A stretch of DNA of 25,734 nucleotides, from positions 1 to 25,734 of IMG/VR virus record IMGVR_UViG_3300027906_000138; one strand, written 5' to 3'. Below the pieces are notes generated by a model. It did not search any database and was not told where the DNA came from. It saw only the letters and a program-made list of their open reading frames with translations. The position numbers and the translations under genes were made by a program. Position 1 is the stretch's first letter. Every line of letters begins with the position of its first letter. This stretch comes from a virus. Shown in pieces: positions 4,786 to 12,103 of the stretch.

Positions 4786-6198
4786 TTAAACAACACCTTT
4801 AATATCTCTAACTAAAGGTTGTTTCCAATCTCTTGCGTATGAACCTGACCGAGAAGCTATAGCATCACCTGCCATTAATAAAACTAAAGCATCGGCAACA
4901 TCTGGTGAGCGACCAATTCTTTTTTTGATCTGATCTTTTGACTCGACTTGTATTTTACCACCAGCAGTAAATTTATATTTAACACTAATTAAATCAGCAA
5001 TCATGTATTCATTAGAGGGTAATTTACACATTTTACTCTCTAAAAAAGATCTAAACTTAAACCATAACTCACTTCGCAAATTCATATATGTTTCTTTCTG
5101 ACTAGGGCTTTCTGCCACATTGATTCCTACAGCGTTTAATCTTCCAATAGCATTAAGACTATCTAAAACACCATAACCCATGCCTATAACATCTATATAG
5201 ACTTCTACAGGCCTATTTTCTGGCTCTGTAGTATCAAATTCAGCTTGAACTCTGCCGCTTAACTCCATTAAATCTAAACGCTTCCATGTTTTTATATCTG
5301 TTATAATGTTTCCTTGTTTTTTAACAAGAACTGAACTATCTGCACCATGTCTTGCTACATCTAACGCCCATATTGTATCAGATATACCATGGTCATTAGG
5401 TATTTCTCTTTGTATAGCTGAGTCAACTAACTCTAAAGGTATAATAGTATCATCTGTTTCTTCTGCAAATTCGCCTAATACTCTAACTTTATATGCTGAA
5501 CTTTCTTCGCCATAACGCATAGCCATTTCTTCAACAAATTCATCTGATACTCTATCACTATCAAAAGCAGATATATGAAAAGTTTTCCATGCACCTTTTA
5601 ATTTATGGTGCGTATCATAAAATAGACCAGAATTTCTTGTTGGGTTTCCTAATAAAATTGTGTGAACATTATGTCCTGACATAGAACCGGCCGCTGATTC
5701 AAACACTTCTTCAGGGATTCCTGATGCTTCATCACAAAGCAAGATAACTTTACCTTGACTATGAACACCAGCTAACGCTTCAGGTTGTTCTTTTCTTGAG
5801 GTTCTAGCAGATATAAATGCTTCAGCACTTCTTGATTTTAAAACTATTCTATCACTTTTTACATCAACTAAGTCTTGTAATGGTTGTGGCATTTCACCAA
5901 TCCATTTCTTTAGTTCGGCAAACAAAGCATCAAACAACTGACCACTTGTTGGAGCAGTTACAATAAGTTTACAATCAAGGTGTGTAAGTAAAGTATGTAT
6001 TAATATCCAACTTGCAACAGAAGATTTACCAACACCGTGAGCAGAACGAACAGATACTTTTCTTTCGCCAGAAACAATAGCTTCCATTAGTTCAGACTGC
6101 CATTTATCTGGTGAAATACCTAAAACATTTTCACAAAAAAGAGTTGGCTCTTTCTTATAAGTTTTAATAAAATCTACAAATGGATTAGGTTGATTCAT
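4786..6198 (-). CDS. terL: Terminase large subunit
   Basis: A 470-aa packaging motor. The N-terminal ATPase has Walker A SAHGVGKSS (52-60, Lys58), Walker B VILLCDE (151-157) and coupling motif GNPT (184-187). The C-terminal RNase H-like nuclease has ALDVARHG (Asp280), a YIDVIGMGYG segment and a terminal DVADALVLL motif supplying the other metal-binding acids. It docks at the portal, drives ATP-dependent DNA packaging and cuts genome ends. Its start overlaps the 2OG oxygenase by 14 nt, and it is the last gene of the long minus-strand replication operon. Length and motif order are normal for the family. No small terminase subunit is recognisable by sequence nearby. Confidence 0.96.
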   Translation of the reverse strand: MNQPNPFVDFIKTYKKEPTLFCENVLGISPDKWQSELMEAIVSGERKVSVRSAHGVGKSSVASWILIHTLLTHLDCKLIVTAPTSGQLFDALFAELKKWIGEMPQPLQDLVDVKSDRIVLKSRSAEAFISARTSRKEQPEALAGVHSQGKVILLCDEASGIPEEVFESAAGSMSGHNVHTILLGNPTRNSGLFYDTHHKLKGAWKTFHISAFDSDRVSDEFVEEMAMRYGEESSAYKVRVLGEFAEETDDTIIPLELVDSAIQREIPNDHGISDTIWALDVARHGADSSVLVKKQGNIITDIKTWKRLDLMELSGRVQAEFDTTEPENRPVEVYIDVIGMGYGVLDSLNAIGRLNAVGINVAESPSQKETYMNLRSELWFKFRSFLESKMCKLPSNEYMIADLISVKYKFTAGGKIQVESKDQIKKRIGRSPDVADALVLLMAGDAIASRSGSYARDWKQPLVRDIKGVV

Positions 6199-6733
6199 TT
6201 TTATCCTCTAAACCAGCCCATAATACTAGAGAATTTCTAATTCCAAAATAAATAGGTAACGCTTTATGAAGCATTAATGAAGGAAAAACAATCATAGTTC
6301 CTGGTTTTAATTTAGGTCTTGGAAAATCATGGTTTCTAAATTGCAATCCGCCACCAATATAATCTTTAGGATTAGTAAGTTCAATAGTTGCTGATATTAC
6401 TCTATTTGGTGTTTCTGGCCATGCGTTAGAATCTATATGATAATTATAGTAATTTAAAAATTTATAATGAGTAAATTGAATTGGCTCAACATTATTTAAT
6501 TCTTGGTTATAGAAATTTTTACTAACATCAAACAGCATATCTACAACTTTATTTAATATCTTATCTAAATCTTTGTTTTCGTCTTTATGAAACCATGAAA
6601 CTTTATTTCTTCTTGAAAAAACTTTTGCAGACATAGTTGTAGCTTTTTCTAAATTTTTCATACCTTCTTTAGTTATAAAATCTATTTCATTTTTATCTAA
6701 AATATCTTGAAGTATGTAATAATCAGGTCGCAT
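6185..6733 (-). CDS. 2-oxoglutarate/Fe(II)-dependent oxygenase
   Basis: A 182-aa double-stranded beta-helix dioxygenase of the prolyl-4-hydroxylase/PKHD type common in marine phages. The Fe(II) triad is His99-x-Asp101 (in YHIDSN) and His156 (in LMLHKALPI), with Arg166 (in IRNSLVLW) placed to bind the 2-oxoglutarate carboxylate; GGGLQFRN forms the typical central turn. The substrate cannot be told from sequence. Phage relatives are thought to hydroxylate proteins or amino acids, and nothing here resembles TET/JBP DNA oxygenases. The start touches the stop of the upstream zinc-ribbon gene (TAAATG), and the 3' end overlaps terL by 14 nt, suggesting co-expression with packaging genes. Confidence 0.9.
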   Translation of the reverse strand: MRPDYYILQDILDKNEIDFITKEGMKNLEKATTMSAKVFSRRNKVSWFHKDENKDLDKILNKVVDMLFDVSKNFYNQELNNVEPIQFTHYKFLNYYNYHIDSNAWPETPNRVISATIELTNPKDYIGGGLQFRNHDFPRPKLKPGTMIVFPSLMLHKALPIYFGIRNSLVLWAGLEDKNEST

Positions 6734-6892
6734 TTACCACTTATCTCTCGGACAAAAACTACCTTTTAATAAGGTTTTTGCTTTTAAAAAACATCTACAA
6801 TGATTACAGATATAACCATATTTCGTTTCAGATTTAGCTTCACATTCCATACAGATTTTTAATCTTTTTTTTTGAAGTTTCTTATCAAACAT
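6734..6892 (-). CDS. Small zinc-ribbon protein with CPxxKW tail (52 aa)
   Basis: A 52-aa frame with CMEC (14-17), CNHCRC (29-34) and a C-terminal CPRDKW (47-52). The pattern CxxC...CxxCxC...CPxxKW matches a small zinc-ribbon family frequently found beside terminase or oxygenase genes in marine phages. It starts 4 nt after the stop of the gene at 6896 and its TAA is followed directly by the oxygenase ATG. The N terminus is strongly basic, compatible with nucleic-acid contact. Exact role unknown. Confidence 0.85.
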   Translation of the reverse strand: MFDKKLQKKRLKICMECEAKSETKYGYICNHCRCFLKAKTLLKGSFCPRDKW

Positions 6893-6895
6893 TTT

Positions 6896-7162
6896 TTAAT
6901 TCAATTTTGTTTTATCGTATTCAACATGAAAAATACTATCACCAAATGCACCTATAACTCCCATACAAGACTTAGCTGACTCAGTAAATTCTTTATAACC
7001 ATGACAATCTTTAGGTGTTTCACAGCTACAGCATTTAGATTCATATTCAAAGCAGATTACTTGAGAGCAAGTATCTATCATTAAATCTAAATAATCGCTT
7101 TCAGTTATCTTGATAAACTCATCTTTTTTAATATCAGACATAGTGTTTGTATTATACATCAT
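6896..7162 (-). CDS. Cysteine-rich hypothetical protein (88 aa)
   Basis: The start at 7162 (ATGATG, overlapping the upstream stop) is preferred to an in-frame ATG at 7183, because GGGAAAG lies just ahead and the overlap shrinks to 11 nt. The protein is acidic with a Cys cluster: CSQVIC, then CCSCETPKDC about ten residues later and a further Cys near residue 65. Spacing suggests metal binding but does not match a standard zinc finger. No family recognised. Sits in a run of small overlapping genes between the primase and terminase. Confidence 0.65.
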   Translation of the reverse strand: MMYNTNTMSDIKKDEFIKITESDYLDLMIDTCSQVICFEYESKCCSCETPKDCHGYKEFTESAKSCMGVIGAFGDSIFHVEYDKTKLN

Positions 7163-7430
7163 TATTTCTTTCCCATATAACATTACTTATTTCTTTGTTT
7201 AATCTGATTAATTGATTATTAGTTAATTTAACTTTAATATGTTCTCTTTTGCTATTGCTAATAATTAAATAATCCTTATTAACGCTTACACAATTATATT
7301 GATTTTTTTCTATTAAATTTAAAATATATTTTCTTCTTTCTTCTTTATTGTAATTATAGTTTCTAAAGACTTCTTCTTCATCTGCTATAATACCAATAGA
7401 CTCTAATAGTTCTTTATTAGTTTTGTTCAT
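7152..7430 (-). CDS. Hypothetical protein (92 aa)
   Basis: The MNKTNKEL start at 7430 is chosen; an in-frame alternative 5 codons upstream would lengthen the overlap with the preceding gene. The 92-aa product has a helical, charged N-terminal half (KEERRKYILNLIEKN) and a C-terminal part with beta-like segments (CVSVNKDYLIISNS, HIKVKL). It is rich in Lys and Asn, as expected at this base composition. No domain recognised. It overlaps both neighbours by about 10-14 nt, so it is probably translated by coupling. Confidence 0.6.
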   Translation of the reverse strand: MNKTNKELLESIGIIADEEEVFRNYNYNKEERRKYILNLIEKNQYNCVSVNKDYLIISNSKREHIKVKLTNNQLIRLNKEISNVIWERNNDV

Positions 7431-7644
7431 CTTTACTAACACCAAATAAACTAATAACTAACTTATCAGCTATTTCTTGTAATTCTTCTTCAGATAAATC
7501 TTTGTTTTGTTCTTTAACTAAATCATCAAATTCAAGAGTTAATATACCTTTTTCACCATTTACATCAACTATTTCAAATTCTTCATCAACAGTATCATCT
7601 GCGTCAATTTCATAATTGCTTGGCTTTTTCTTGGAGTCGGACAT
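7417..7644 (-). CDS. Acidic small protein (75 aa)
   Basis: ATG at 7644 has AAAGGAAAC at good spacing; a TTG two codons upstream is the alternative. The 75-aa protein is strongly acidic (DADDTVDEEFEIVD near residues 14-27), with a beta-like GILTLEFDD segment and a C-terminal helix beginning LSEEELQEIADKL. It may be a DNA mimic or a small scaffold/regulator, but only composition supports that. It overlaps the 3' end of the upstream gene by 35 nt. Confidence 0.6.
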   Translation of the reverse strand: MSDSKKKPSNYEIDADDTVDEEFEIVDVNGEKGILTLEFDDLVKEQNKDLSEEELQEIADKLVISLFGVSKDEQN

Positions 7645-7873
7645 CTTCAAGTTTCCTTTCGTTTTGTTTTGCTTCTTTTATTAATCGTTCAAGTATTATT
7701 GGTGATCTTAACCTACCAAAATGACCTTCTGGGCTTTCTAAATTAATTATTTGATGATTAAATTTTTCAAGTATCATTATTTGCTTTATTAATGACTCTC
7801 GTTCATATTCTAATCTAACTCTTTTTCTTCTTTCTGCATTGATCTTAGAGTTCATAATAAGTTTCGTAACCAT
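7610..7873 (-). CDS. Coiled-coil/helical basic protein (87 aa)
   Basis: ATG at 7873 overlaps the stop of the zinc-ribbon gene (TAATG) and has AAAGGA at the spacing typical of this genome. The 87-aa product is mostly charged helix (Arg/Glu/Lys-rich from residues 12 to 42, again after 63) with a central SPEGHFGRLRSP turn. Its small, basic helical character and its position a few genes upstream of terL would fit a DNA-binding role such as a small terminase subunit, but there is no sequence match I recognise. Function unassigned. Confidence 0.6.
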   Translation of the reverse strand: MVTKLIMNSKINAERRKRVRLEYERESLIKQIMILEKFNHQIINLESPEGHFGRLRSPIILERLIKEAKQNERKLEDVRLQEKAKQL

Positions 7874-8163
7874 TATAGTTTTCCTTTTAAGAAATTATCT
7901 ATAAATTCTCTTTCATCTGTATCATCACTTTGAACTACATAACTATCAGTTCTTGTAGATTTTGGTGATACTTTACTATGTCCTCGTCTGCGAATCTTCA
8001 CTAGAGGGCTTCTAACGGCTTCGTTTTTTTGTAAAACTACACTTTCTTGTGTTGTAAACCGAAAACCACAATTTAAACACTCTCGTCTGCGTCTAATAGA
8101 ATCATCTGCTTTTCTACTTTCTAGCACTTTACTTTTTTTATGATTACATTTGCTACAATTCAT
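7873..8163 (-). CDS. NrdR-like zinc-ribbon protein lacking the ATP-cone
   Basis: Residues 1-40 closely follow the N-terminal zinc ribbon of the ribonucleotide reductase repressor NrdR: C3xxC6 and C29xxC32 with the diagnostic SxxRRRRECLxCGxRFTT block. NrdR is normally about 150 aa with an ATP-cone that senses dATP/ATP; here the 96-aa protein ends in a basic then acidic tail with no ATP-cone. It should bind zinc and perhaps NrdR-box DNA, possibly competing with the host repressor and derepressing dNTP synthesis. That is inference. Position next to replication genes fits a nucleotide-supply role. No RNR gene is seen in this window. Confidence 0.8.
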   Translation of the reverse strand: MNCSKCNHKKSKVLESRKADDSIRRRRECLNCGFRFTTQESVVLQKNEAVRSPLVKIRRRGHSKVSPKSTRTDSYVVQSDDTDEREFIDNFLKGKL

Positions 8164-8167
8164 TTAA

Positions 8168-8752
8168 TTACCATGGTATTTCATCATCAAAAGGTTCGTG
8201 ATATTTTCTATCTTTATCATGTCCTGTAACTTTAACATTACGACCATCAATTTCTACGCAATCAAACTTCTCTACTTTTGCTTTTCTAAATATCTCTTTA
8301 CACTTATTAACTTCATGTAAAGTTTCAAGAATTTCAGCTATTTCTCCTGTTGAATAGACAATAGCACCACCTACTTTTTCAAATAAAGAATCTTTTTCAG
8401 CTTCACTTTTAACTATTAAAAATTCTTTTTTATTTTCTGAAATAGCTGTCCAATATTCGCCTGTTGGTGGTTGATGACCAGCTAAACGAACAGCTTTATC
8501 TATTGCTAACCAACCTTTCTTCATGTTGTTACAAACTTTAACAACAAGTTCAGCGTCTAAATCATTACTAATAGCTTTATTAAATTTAGTTTTAGCGTTC
8601 TGAAATTTTTTTTTCATTTCGTTATCAGCTAATTGTTCAAGAGTTCCAGCACCCCATATCTTTTCCATTTCAATAGCTATTTCATCAACTTGTTTGATAT
8701 AAGTATCTTTAACTTTGTTATTCCATTTTGTATTTTTATCTAACTTAGCCAT
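8168..8752 (-). CDS. Hypothetical replication-module protein (194 aa)
   Basis: ATG at 8752 is used; an in-frame TTG 5 codons upstream exists, but GGAACGAAAAG precedes the ATG. Lys-rich N-terminal helices (to about residue 85) lead to a GHQPPTGEYW segment and a C-terminal half with EILETLHEV and KFDCVEIDGRNVKV strands, ending in an acidic FDDEIPW tail. Acidic C-terminal tips ending in hydrophobic residues are seen in proteins that dock on replication partners. It overlaps the primase/helicase gene by 13 nt, supporting a replication role. No named family recognised. Confidence 0.7.
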   Translation of the reverse strand: MAKLDKNTKWNNKVKDTYIKQVDEIAIEMEKIWGAGTLEQLADNEMKKKFQNAKTKFNKAISNDLDAELVVKVCNNMKKGWLAIDKAVRLAGHQPPTGEYWTAISENKKEFLIVKSEAEKDSLFEKVGGAIVYSTGEIAEILETLHEVNKCKEIFRKAKVEKFDCVEIDGRNVKVTGHDKDRKYHEPFDDEIPW

Positions 8753-10569
8753 ATCTTTTCGTTCCAAACACCAATTATGTCTTTGTTTTGTAAACCTAAT
8801 ATACTTCTCTTTAATATCTGATTCTTTTGACTGTTAGTTTTTTCAGTTAGTTGAGGTAAAACAGAAAACTCTATATGACTTAATGTAATATATTTCTTTT
8901 CACCGACATCTGCATTAATCCAATCTTCTTTTGCGATCTCTGAATCCATAACATTAACAATAGTATCATAAACAAGTTTTTGATTCGCACCCAATTTAGG
9001 TATAAATGGTGTATGAATAGTGTTTGTATCTTCTTTTACTCTCTCTAAAGTAACAGAAGTTTCTCCAATCAACGCTCTTGATTCAACTTCAAGAGCAATA
9101 TCTTCTAAAGATTCAGCGTCTTTTTGTTTCTGAACTTCAAGATGAACATTAGGTTTTGAATACTTACAGAAGATAGAGGTATCAACACCACCTAATAATG
9201 CACTAGAACCTCTTAATCCAGCAGTTTCACTTTTGCCTGAATGATGAATAACTAATACAGCACAGTTAATATTTTCTCTTATGTAGTCGCATGAACTTAT
9301 AAAAGCACCCATATCACTTGCACTATTCTCATCTGAACCTGCATTAGATAATGCTCTAGCAACTGTATCTACAACTACAAGTTTAAAATCTTTTCCTATG
9401 TGATTAATTGTTTTAACTAATTTATCAAGTTCATCTTGATCTAAAAAGTTAATTGTTTGTGCAAGTAAATGAAAGTTTGGTGTTGTTTCAGGTTTGTTTT
9501 TCATTAACCATGCTTTGATTCTTTTCTTTAAACCCCCTACACCCTCACTTGCTACATATAAAGTTTTACCCTCTACTGCTGATAGACCTTGCCAATCTCT
9601 GCTTGAAGCTATTGATAGACTCATATCTAAGGCACAGAATGTTTTATAACTAGCTGGTTGCCCATAGATAACTGCAAGACCATTTTCTGGTATTAAATTT
9701 TCAATTAGAAACTTTTGATTTTTTAAACTTAAAATATCACCAATAGCCATTGTAGGAAAAATATTAATATCTGATTTTTCATAAGTTTCAGCACTTAATA
9801 TAAGCTGTTCTAAGTCGCCACCTTGTTCTAAGAAATCTGTTATATCTTGCTTTTCAGAAACTTTGCCCTCTAATTTCACAATATGAACGCTCTCAGAAGC
9901 CGTTAGAATAGAGTTTGCGACCTTGTCTATATGTAAGTAACCCGCAGAATCGTTATCTGGAATTAAAATAACTCGTCTATCTTTAAACCATTTGTTTAAA
10001 GAATCGTGCCAGTTCTTACTGCCACCACTATTTGTTGTAGCAAGAAAACCTAAAGACATTAATCTATCTGCGTCTTTCTCGCCCTCAACAATAAATATTG
10101 TTTTATCTTTTTGCTCTAATATCTCAGGTAAATTATAAGGTAAAGGTTCAATGCCATTTAAACCCCAATGCCACTTATCATCTTTATAATGTCTTTGTCT
10201 AAAATCTTTAGGTTGATAACGAATAACTTGGTATCTAACTTCGCCTAATTCATTTCTATAATTATACTTAGCAACAACTTTTCTTTCTTTGCTTTTTAAT
10301 GTGTGTTTTTCTGTAATCTTATCGCCTATATTAAATTCATTATAAAGATATTCTGATAAGTCTTTACCTGATAAACCTTTGCTTTTCATTATTAAATCTA
10401 TTAAACCACCACCTTCGTTTTCTTCAAAATCAAAGTAAGTTGCATTTTCTAAATCAATAGCTTTACTTAATCTTTTACCAAATCGCCACTCATTTTCATT
10501 TTTAAGAGTTGGTTCGCCCCAACACTCTTGAGATACAAATTTAATGGCTTCTATATATTTCTTATCCAA
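8740..10569 (-). CDS. Phage primase/helicase (TOPRIM plus RecA-like RepA-type ATPase)
   Basis: A 609-aa replication protein. The TOPRIM domain has IFIVEGEKDADRL (158-170, Glu162) and LIPDNDSAG (202-210, Asp205/Asp207), the metal site for primer synthesis. The C-terminal AAA/RepA-like domain has Walker A GQPASYKT (303-310), Walker B LVVVDT (about 400) and VLVIHHSGK, with LRGSSALLGGVD downstream. No N-terminal zinc-binding domain is obvious. It probably primes and unwinds DNA at the phage fork. The start is TTG at 10569: AGGAG lies 6 nt upstream (complement of 10576-10580) and no ATG is available near the N terminus. It overlaps the TM microprotein at its 5' end and the 194-aa gene at its 3' end. 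Confidence 0.93.
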   Translation of the reverse strand: MDKKYIEAIKFVSQECWGEPTLKNENEWRFGKRLSKAIDLENATYFDFEENEGGGLIDLIMKSKGLSGKDLSEYLYNEFNIGDKITEKHTLKSKERKVVAKYNYRNELGEVRYQVIRYQPKDFRQRHYKDDKWHWGLNGIEPLPYNLPEILEQKDKTIFIVEGEKDADRLMSLGFLATTNSGGSKNWHDSLNKWFKDRRVILIPDNDSAGYLHIDKVANSILTASESVHIVKLEGKVSEKQDITDFLEQGGDLEQLILSAETYEKSDINIFPTMAIGDILSLKNQKFLIENLIPENGLAVIYGQPASYKTFCALDMSLSIASSRDWQGLSAVEGKTLYVASEGVGGLKKRIKAWLMKNKPETTPNFHLLAQTINFLDQDELDKLVKTINHIGKDFKLVVVDTVARALSNAGSDENSASDMGAFISSCDYIRENINCAVLVIHHSGKSETAGLRGSSALLGGVDTSIFCKYSKPNVHLEVQKQKDAESLEDIALEVESRALIGETSVTLERVKEDTNTIHTPFIPKLGANQKLVYDTIVNVMDSEIAKEDWINADVGEKKYITLSHIEFSVLPQLTEKTNSQKNQILKRSILGLQNKDIIGVWNEKIWLS

Positions 10570-10642
10570 GAAAAGCTCCTATAAAAAACGCTACAACTAA
10601 AAGACTTGTCATTATTAAAAATAAAAAATTTTCAAAACTCAT
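10562..10642 (-). CDS. Membrane microprotein (26 aa)
   Basis: A 26-aa frame, almost entirely one hydrophobic helix (FLFLIM...LLVVAFFIGAFLG), starts by ATGA overlap with the adenine methyltransferase stop and ends 8 nt inside the primase gene. It may be a genuine single-pass peptide, or exist mainly to couple translation across to the TTG-started primase gene, whose AGGAG site lies within it. Length and overlap suggest it is real; function unknown. Confidence 0.5.
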   Translation of the reverse strand: MSFENFLFLIMTSLLVVAFFIGAFLG

Positions 10643-11232
10643 GGCTCTATCCAATCAAATGTTGTATCATCACTTTTCCAACTTTTACCTCGCCAAACAA
10701 TCCATGCGTAAGCTGTTGTTCCACTACGACCTTTTGGTATAGCTTCACCATTTCTCCATAAAGTTTGTCTTTTTGCAAAAACATATATGTTGCTTGGCTT
10801 ATGTTCTTTATACCAATGAAATCTTTTCTGACCTTCTAAAAAATTTAATCTTAAAAACAAAGCTAACTTACCACCTGATTGAGCAGTAAGTTCATATCCT
10901 AGTTTCATAAATTCAGTAGCATATTTAAAAGGTGGGTTAGTTACTATATTTCTAGGCATATTTTCTTGATATGTGCATTGTAAAAAATCAGCAATAGCAT
11001 TTAAGTTTTTGTAACCATGATCTACAATATCAGTTGATAAAACAGAATAACCAGCGTCTAATAAAACATCACTTATATCACCTCTACCACAAGCTGGTTC
11101 CCAAACTTGACCATGAAATTTCTCTCTATCAAGTAATTGTTTTACGCATTTTCTTGGTGTTGGGTATAAATCATATTCTGCTCTATTACCTGTTTTTAAA
11201 GTTGTATTAGATTTGGATTGTAATTTCGGCAT
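10639..11232 (-). CDS. DNA N6-adenine methyltransferase
   Basis: A 197-aa SAM-dependent enzyme with motif I WEPACGRGDIS (44-54) and catalytic NPPF (99-102), the amino-methyltransferase signature; a DLYPTP segment (21-26) precedes motif I. The order motif I then NPPF and the short length match phage-type adenine methyltransferases. It would methylate exocyclic amines in phage DNA to evade restriction or mark replication. A recognition site cannot be inferred. ATG at 11232 has GAAGGA upstream. It is the first substantial gene after the 230-nt gap containing a long inverted repeat, and its stop overlaps the TM microprotein (ATGA). Confidence 0.88.
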   Translation of the reverse strand: MPKLQSKSNTTLKTGNRAEYDLYPTPRKCVKQLLDREKFHGQVWEPACGRGDISDVLLDAGYSVLSTDIVDHGYKNLNAIADFLQCTYQENMPRNIVTNPPFKYATEFMKLGYELTAQSGGKLALFLRLNFLEGQKRFHWYKEHKPSNIYVFAKRQTLWRNGEAIPKGRSGTTAYAWIVWRGKSWKSDDTTFDWIEP

Positions 11233-11350
11233 TTAAGTTCCTTCTACACATAACTATTTCGTTATCTCCGTTTAAGAAAAAATTTCCAAAAGAGATATAT
11301 AAAACAAAAAACAAATTAATCATTATTTCAGACTTTTCATGTTTCAGCAT
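11207..11350 (-). CDS. Possible small hydrophobic ORF (up to 47 aa)
   Basis: A frame from ATG at 11350 (or a second ATG at 11323-11320) encodes a peptide with one hydrophobic stretch (INLFFVLYISFGNFF) and overlaps the start of the adenine methyltransferase by 26 nt. Neither ATG has a convincing ribosome binding site. It may be an AT-rich chance frame or a leader peptide. Listed because it lies in an otherwise gene-free interval. Confidence 0.25.
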   Translation of the reverse strand: MLKHEKSEIMINLFFVLYISFGNFFLNGDNEIVMCRRNLNAEITIQI

Positions 11351-11362
11351 ATTAAAGGGGGT

Positions 11363-11430
11363 GGAAAGAGTAGAACTAGAGAGGGGAGAATTAAACTAAC
11401 TATATATTGTTAATTGTTTCTACTCTTTCC
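11363..11430. repeat. 13-bp inverted repeat with nested AATTAA/TTAATT arms
   Basis: GGAAAGAGTAGAA (11363-11375) and TTCTACTCTTTCC (11418-11430) are perfect inverted repeats. Inside, AATTAA (11389-11394) and TTAATT (11410-11415) form a second pair around an AT-rich apex. The left arm lies in a purine-rich G-run tract (AAAGGGGGTGG, GAGGGGAG). Gap 11233-11464 otherwise holds only the doubtful ORF noted above. There is no T run on either side, so it is not a simple terminator. Candidate origin, processing site or operator between the recombination and methyltransferase/replication genes. Confidence 0.6.
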
Positions 11431-11464
11431 TATAACAAGCACCCAATAGTATGCCTGTTAATTC

Positions 11465-12103
11465 TTAAAAATCGTCATTAAATTCGTCAGCAAGAGCGTC
11501 TAAATCATCTTTTTTAGGTGATTCTGCTTTTTCTGACTTAGACTCAATGTCTTTAATTTCTTTCGATTCTGAGTTACTTTCGGCTGTTTTCAGTTCGTCT
11601 GGTCTTTCTTTCCAATCAACAATCTTCATATTAGGTATAAATACTTTAGCTTTACCCCATTTGATTGGGCCTTCTAACCCGTCAAAATGAACTACTGGTA
11701 TTAACTCCTTTTCTTTTGCTTCTAAGTAACTGTCATGTAGCTTATCAACTGCTTGAATAATACTACCTGCACTAGAACCAAATGTTACAACACCTAGATT
11801 CTTATTGTAAATCTTGACAACAAAGTATTCTTTATGATCTTCACTTGGTTTATTTGGTGGTTGATTCGTACCTAATGGAACAGTAACTACGCTAGGTGGT
11901 GATTCACTAAAATTTGCCCAACCTACTTCCATAGATTCAAAGTCTAAAAGAACTTTAAAATCTTTTTTATATTCTTCACTTTCTCTAACCTCGTTTTCTC
12001 TATCATAATAACTATGAGTAAAAACTCCGTCTTTTGCGTTATATCCTAATCTATCATAAATTTGATTAGTTGAACTGCTTTCTGTTGATAAACCTAATGC
12101 CAT
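11465..12103 (-). CDS. Single-stranded DNA-binding-like protein with acidic C-terminal tip
   Basis: A 212-aa protein with a probable OB-like core (KDFKVLLDFESMEVGWANF, EYFVVKIYNK, GLEGPIKWGKAKVFIPNMKIVDW) and a disordered Ser/Glu/Lys linker after about residue 170. It ends in DDLDALADEFNDDF, the acidic-plus-aromatic tip typical of SSBs that recruit other replication proteins. Phage proteins with this layout coat ssDNA during replication and recombination. The gene is coupled to the upstream exonuclease (TAATG) with a strong AAGGAG site, matching exonuclease-SSB pairs in phage recombination modules. It does not resemble canonical bacterial SSB closely, so assignment rests on tail and context. 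Confidence 0.7.
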   Translation of the reverse strand: MALGLSTESSSTNQIYDRLGYNAKDGVFTHSYYDRENEVRESEEYKKDFKVLLDFESMEVGWANFSESPPSVVTVPLGTNQPPNKPSEDHKEYFVVKIYNKNLGVVTFGSSAGSIIQAVDKLHDSYLEAKEKELIPVVHFDGLEGPIKWGKAKVFIPNMKIVDWKERPDELKTAESNSESKEIKDIESKSEKAESPKKDDLDALADEFNDDF

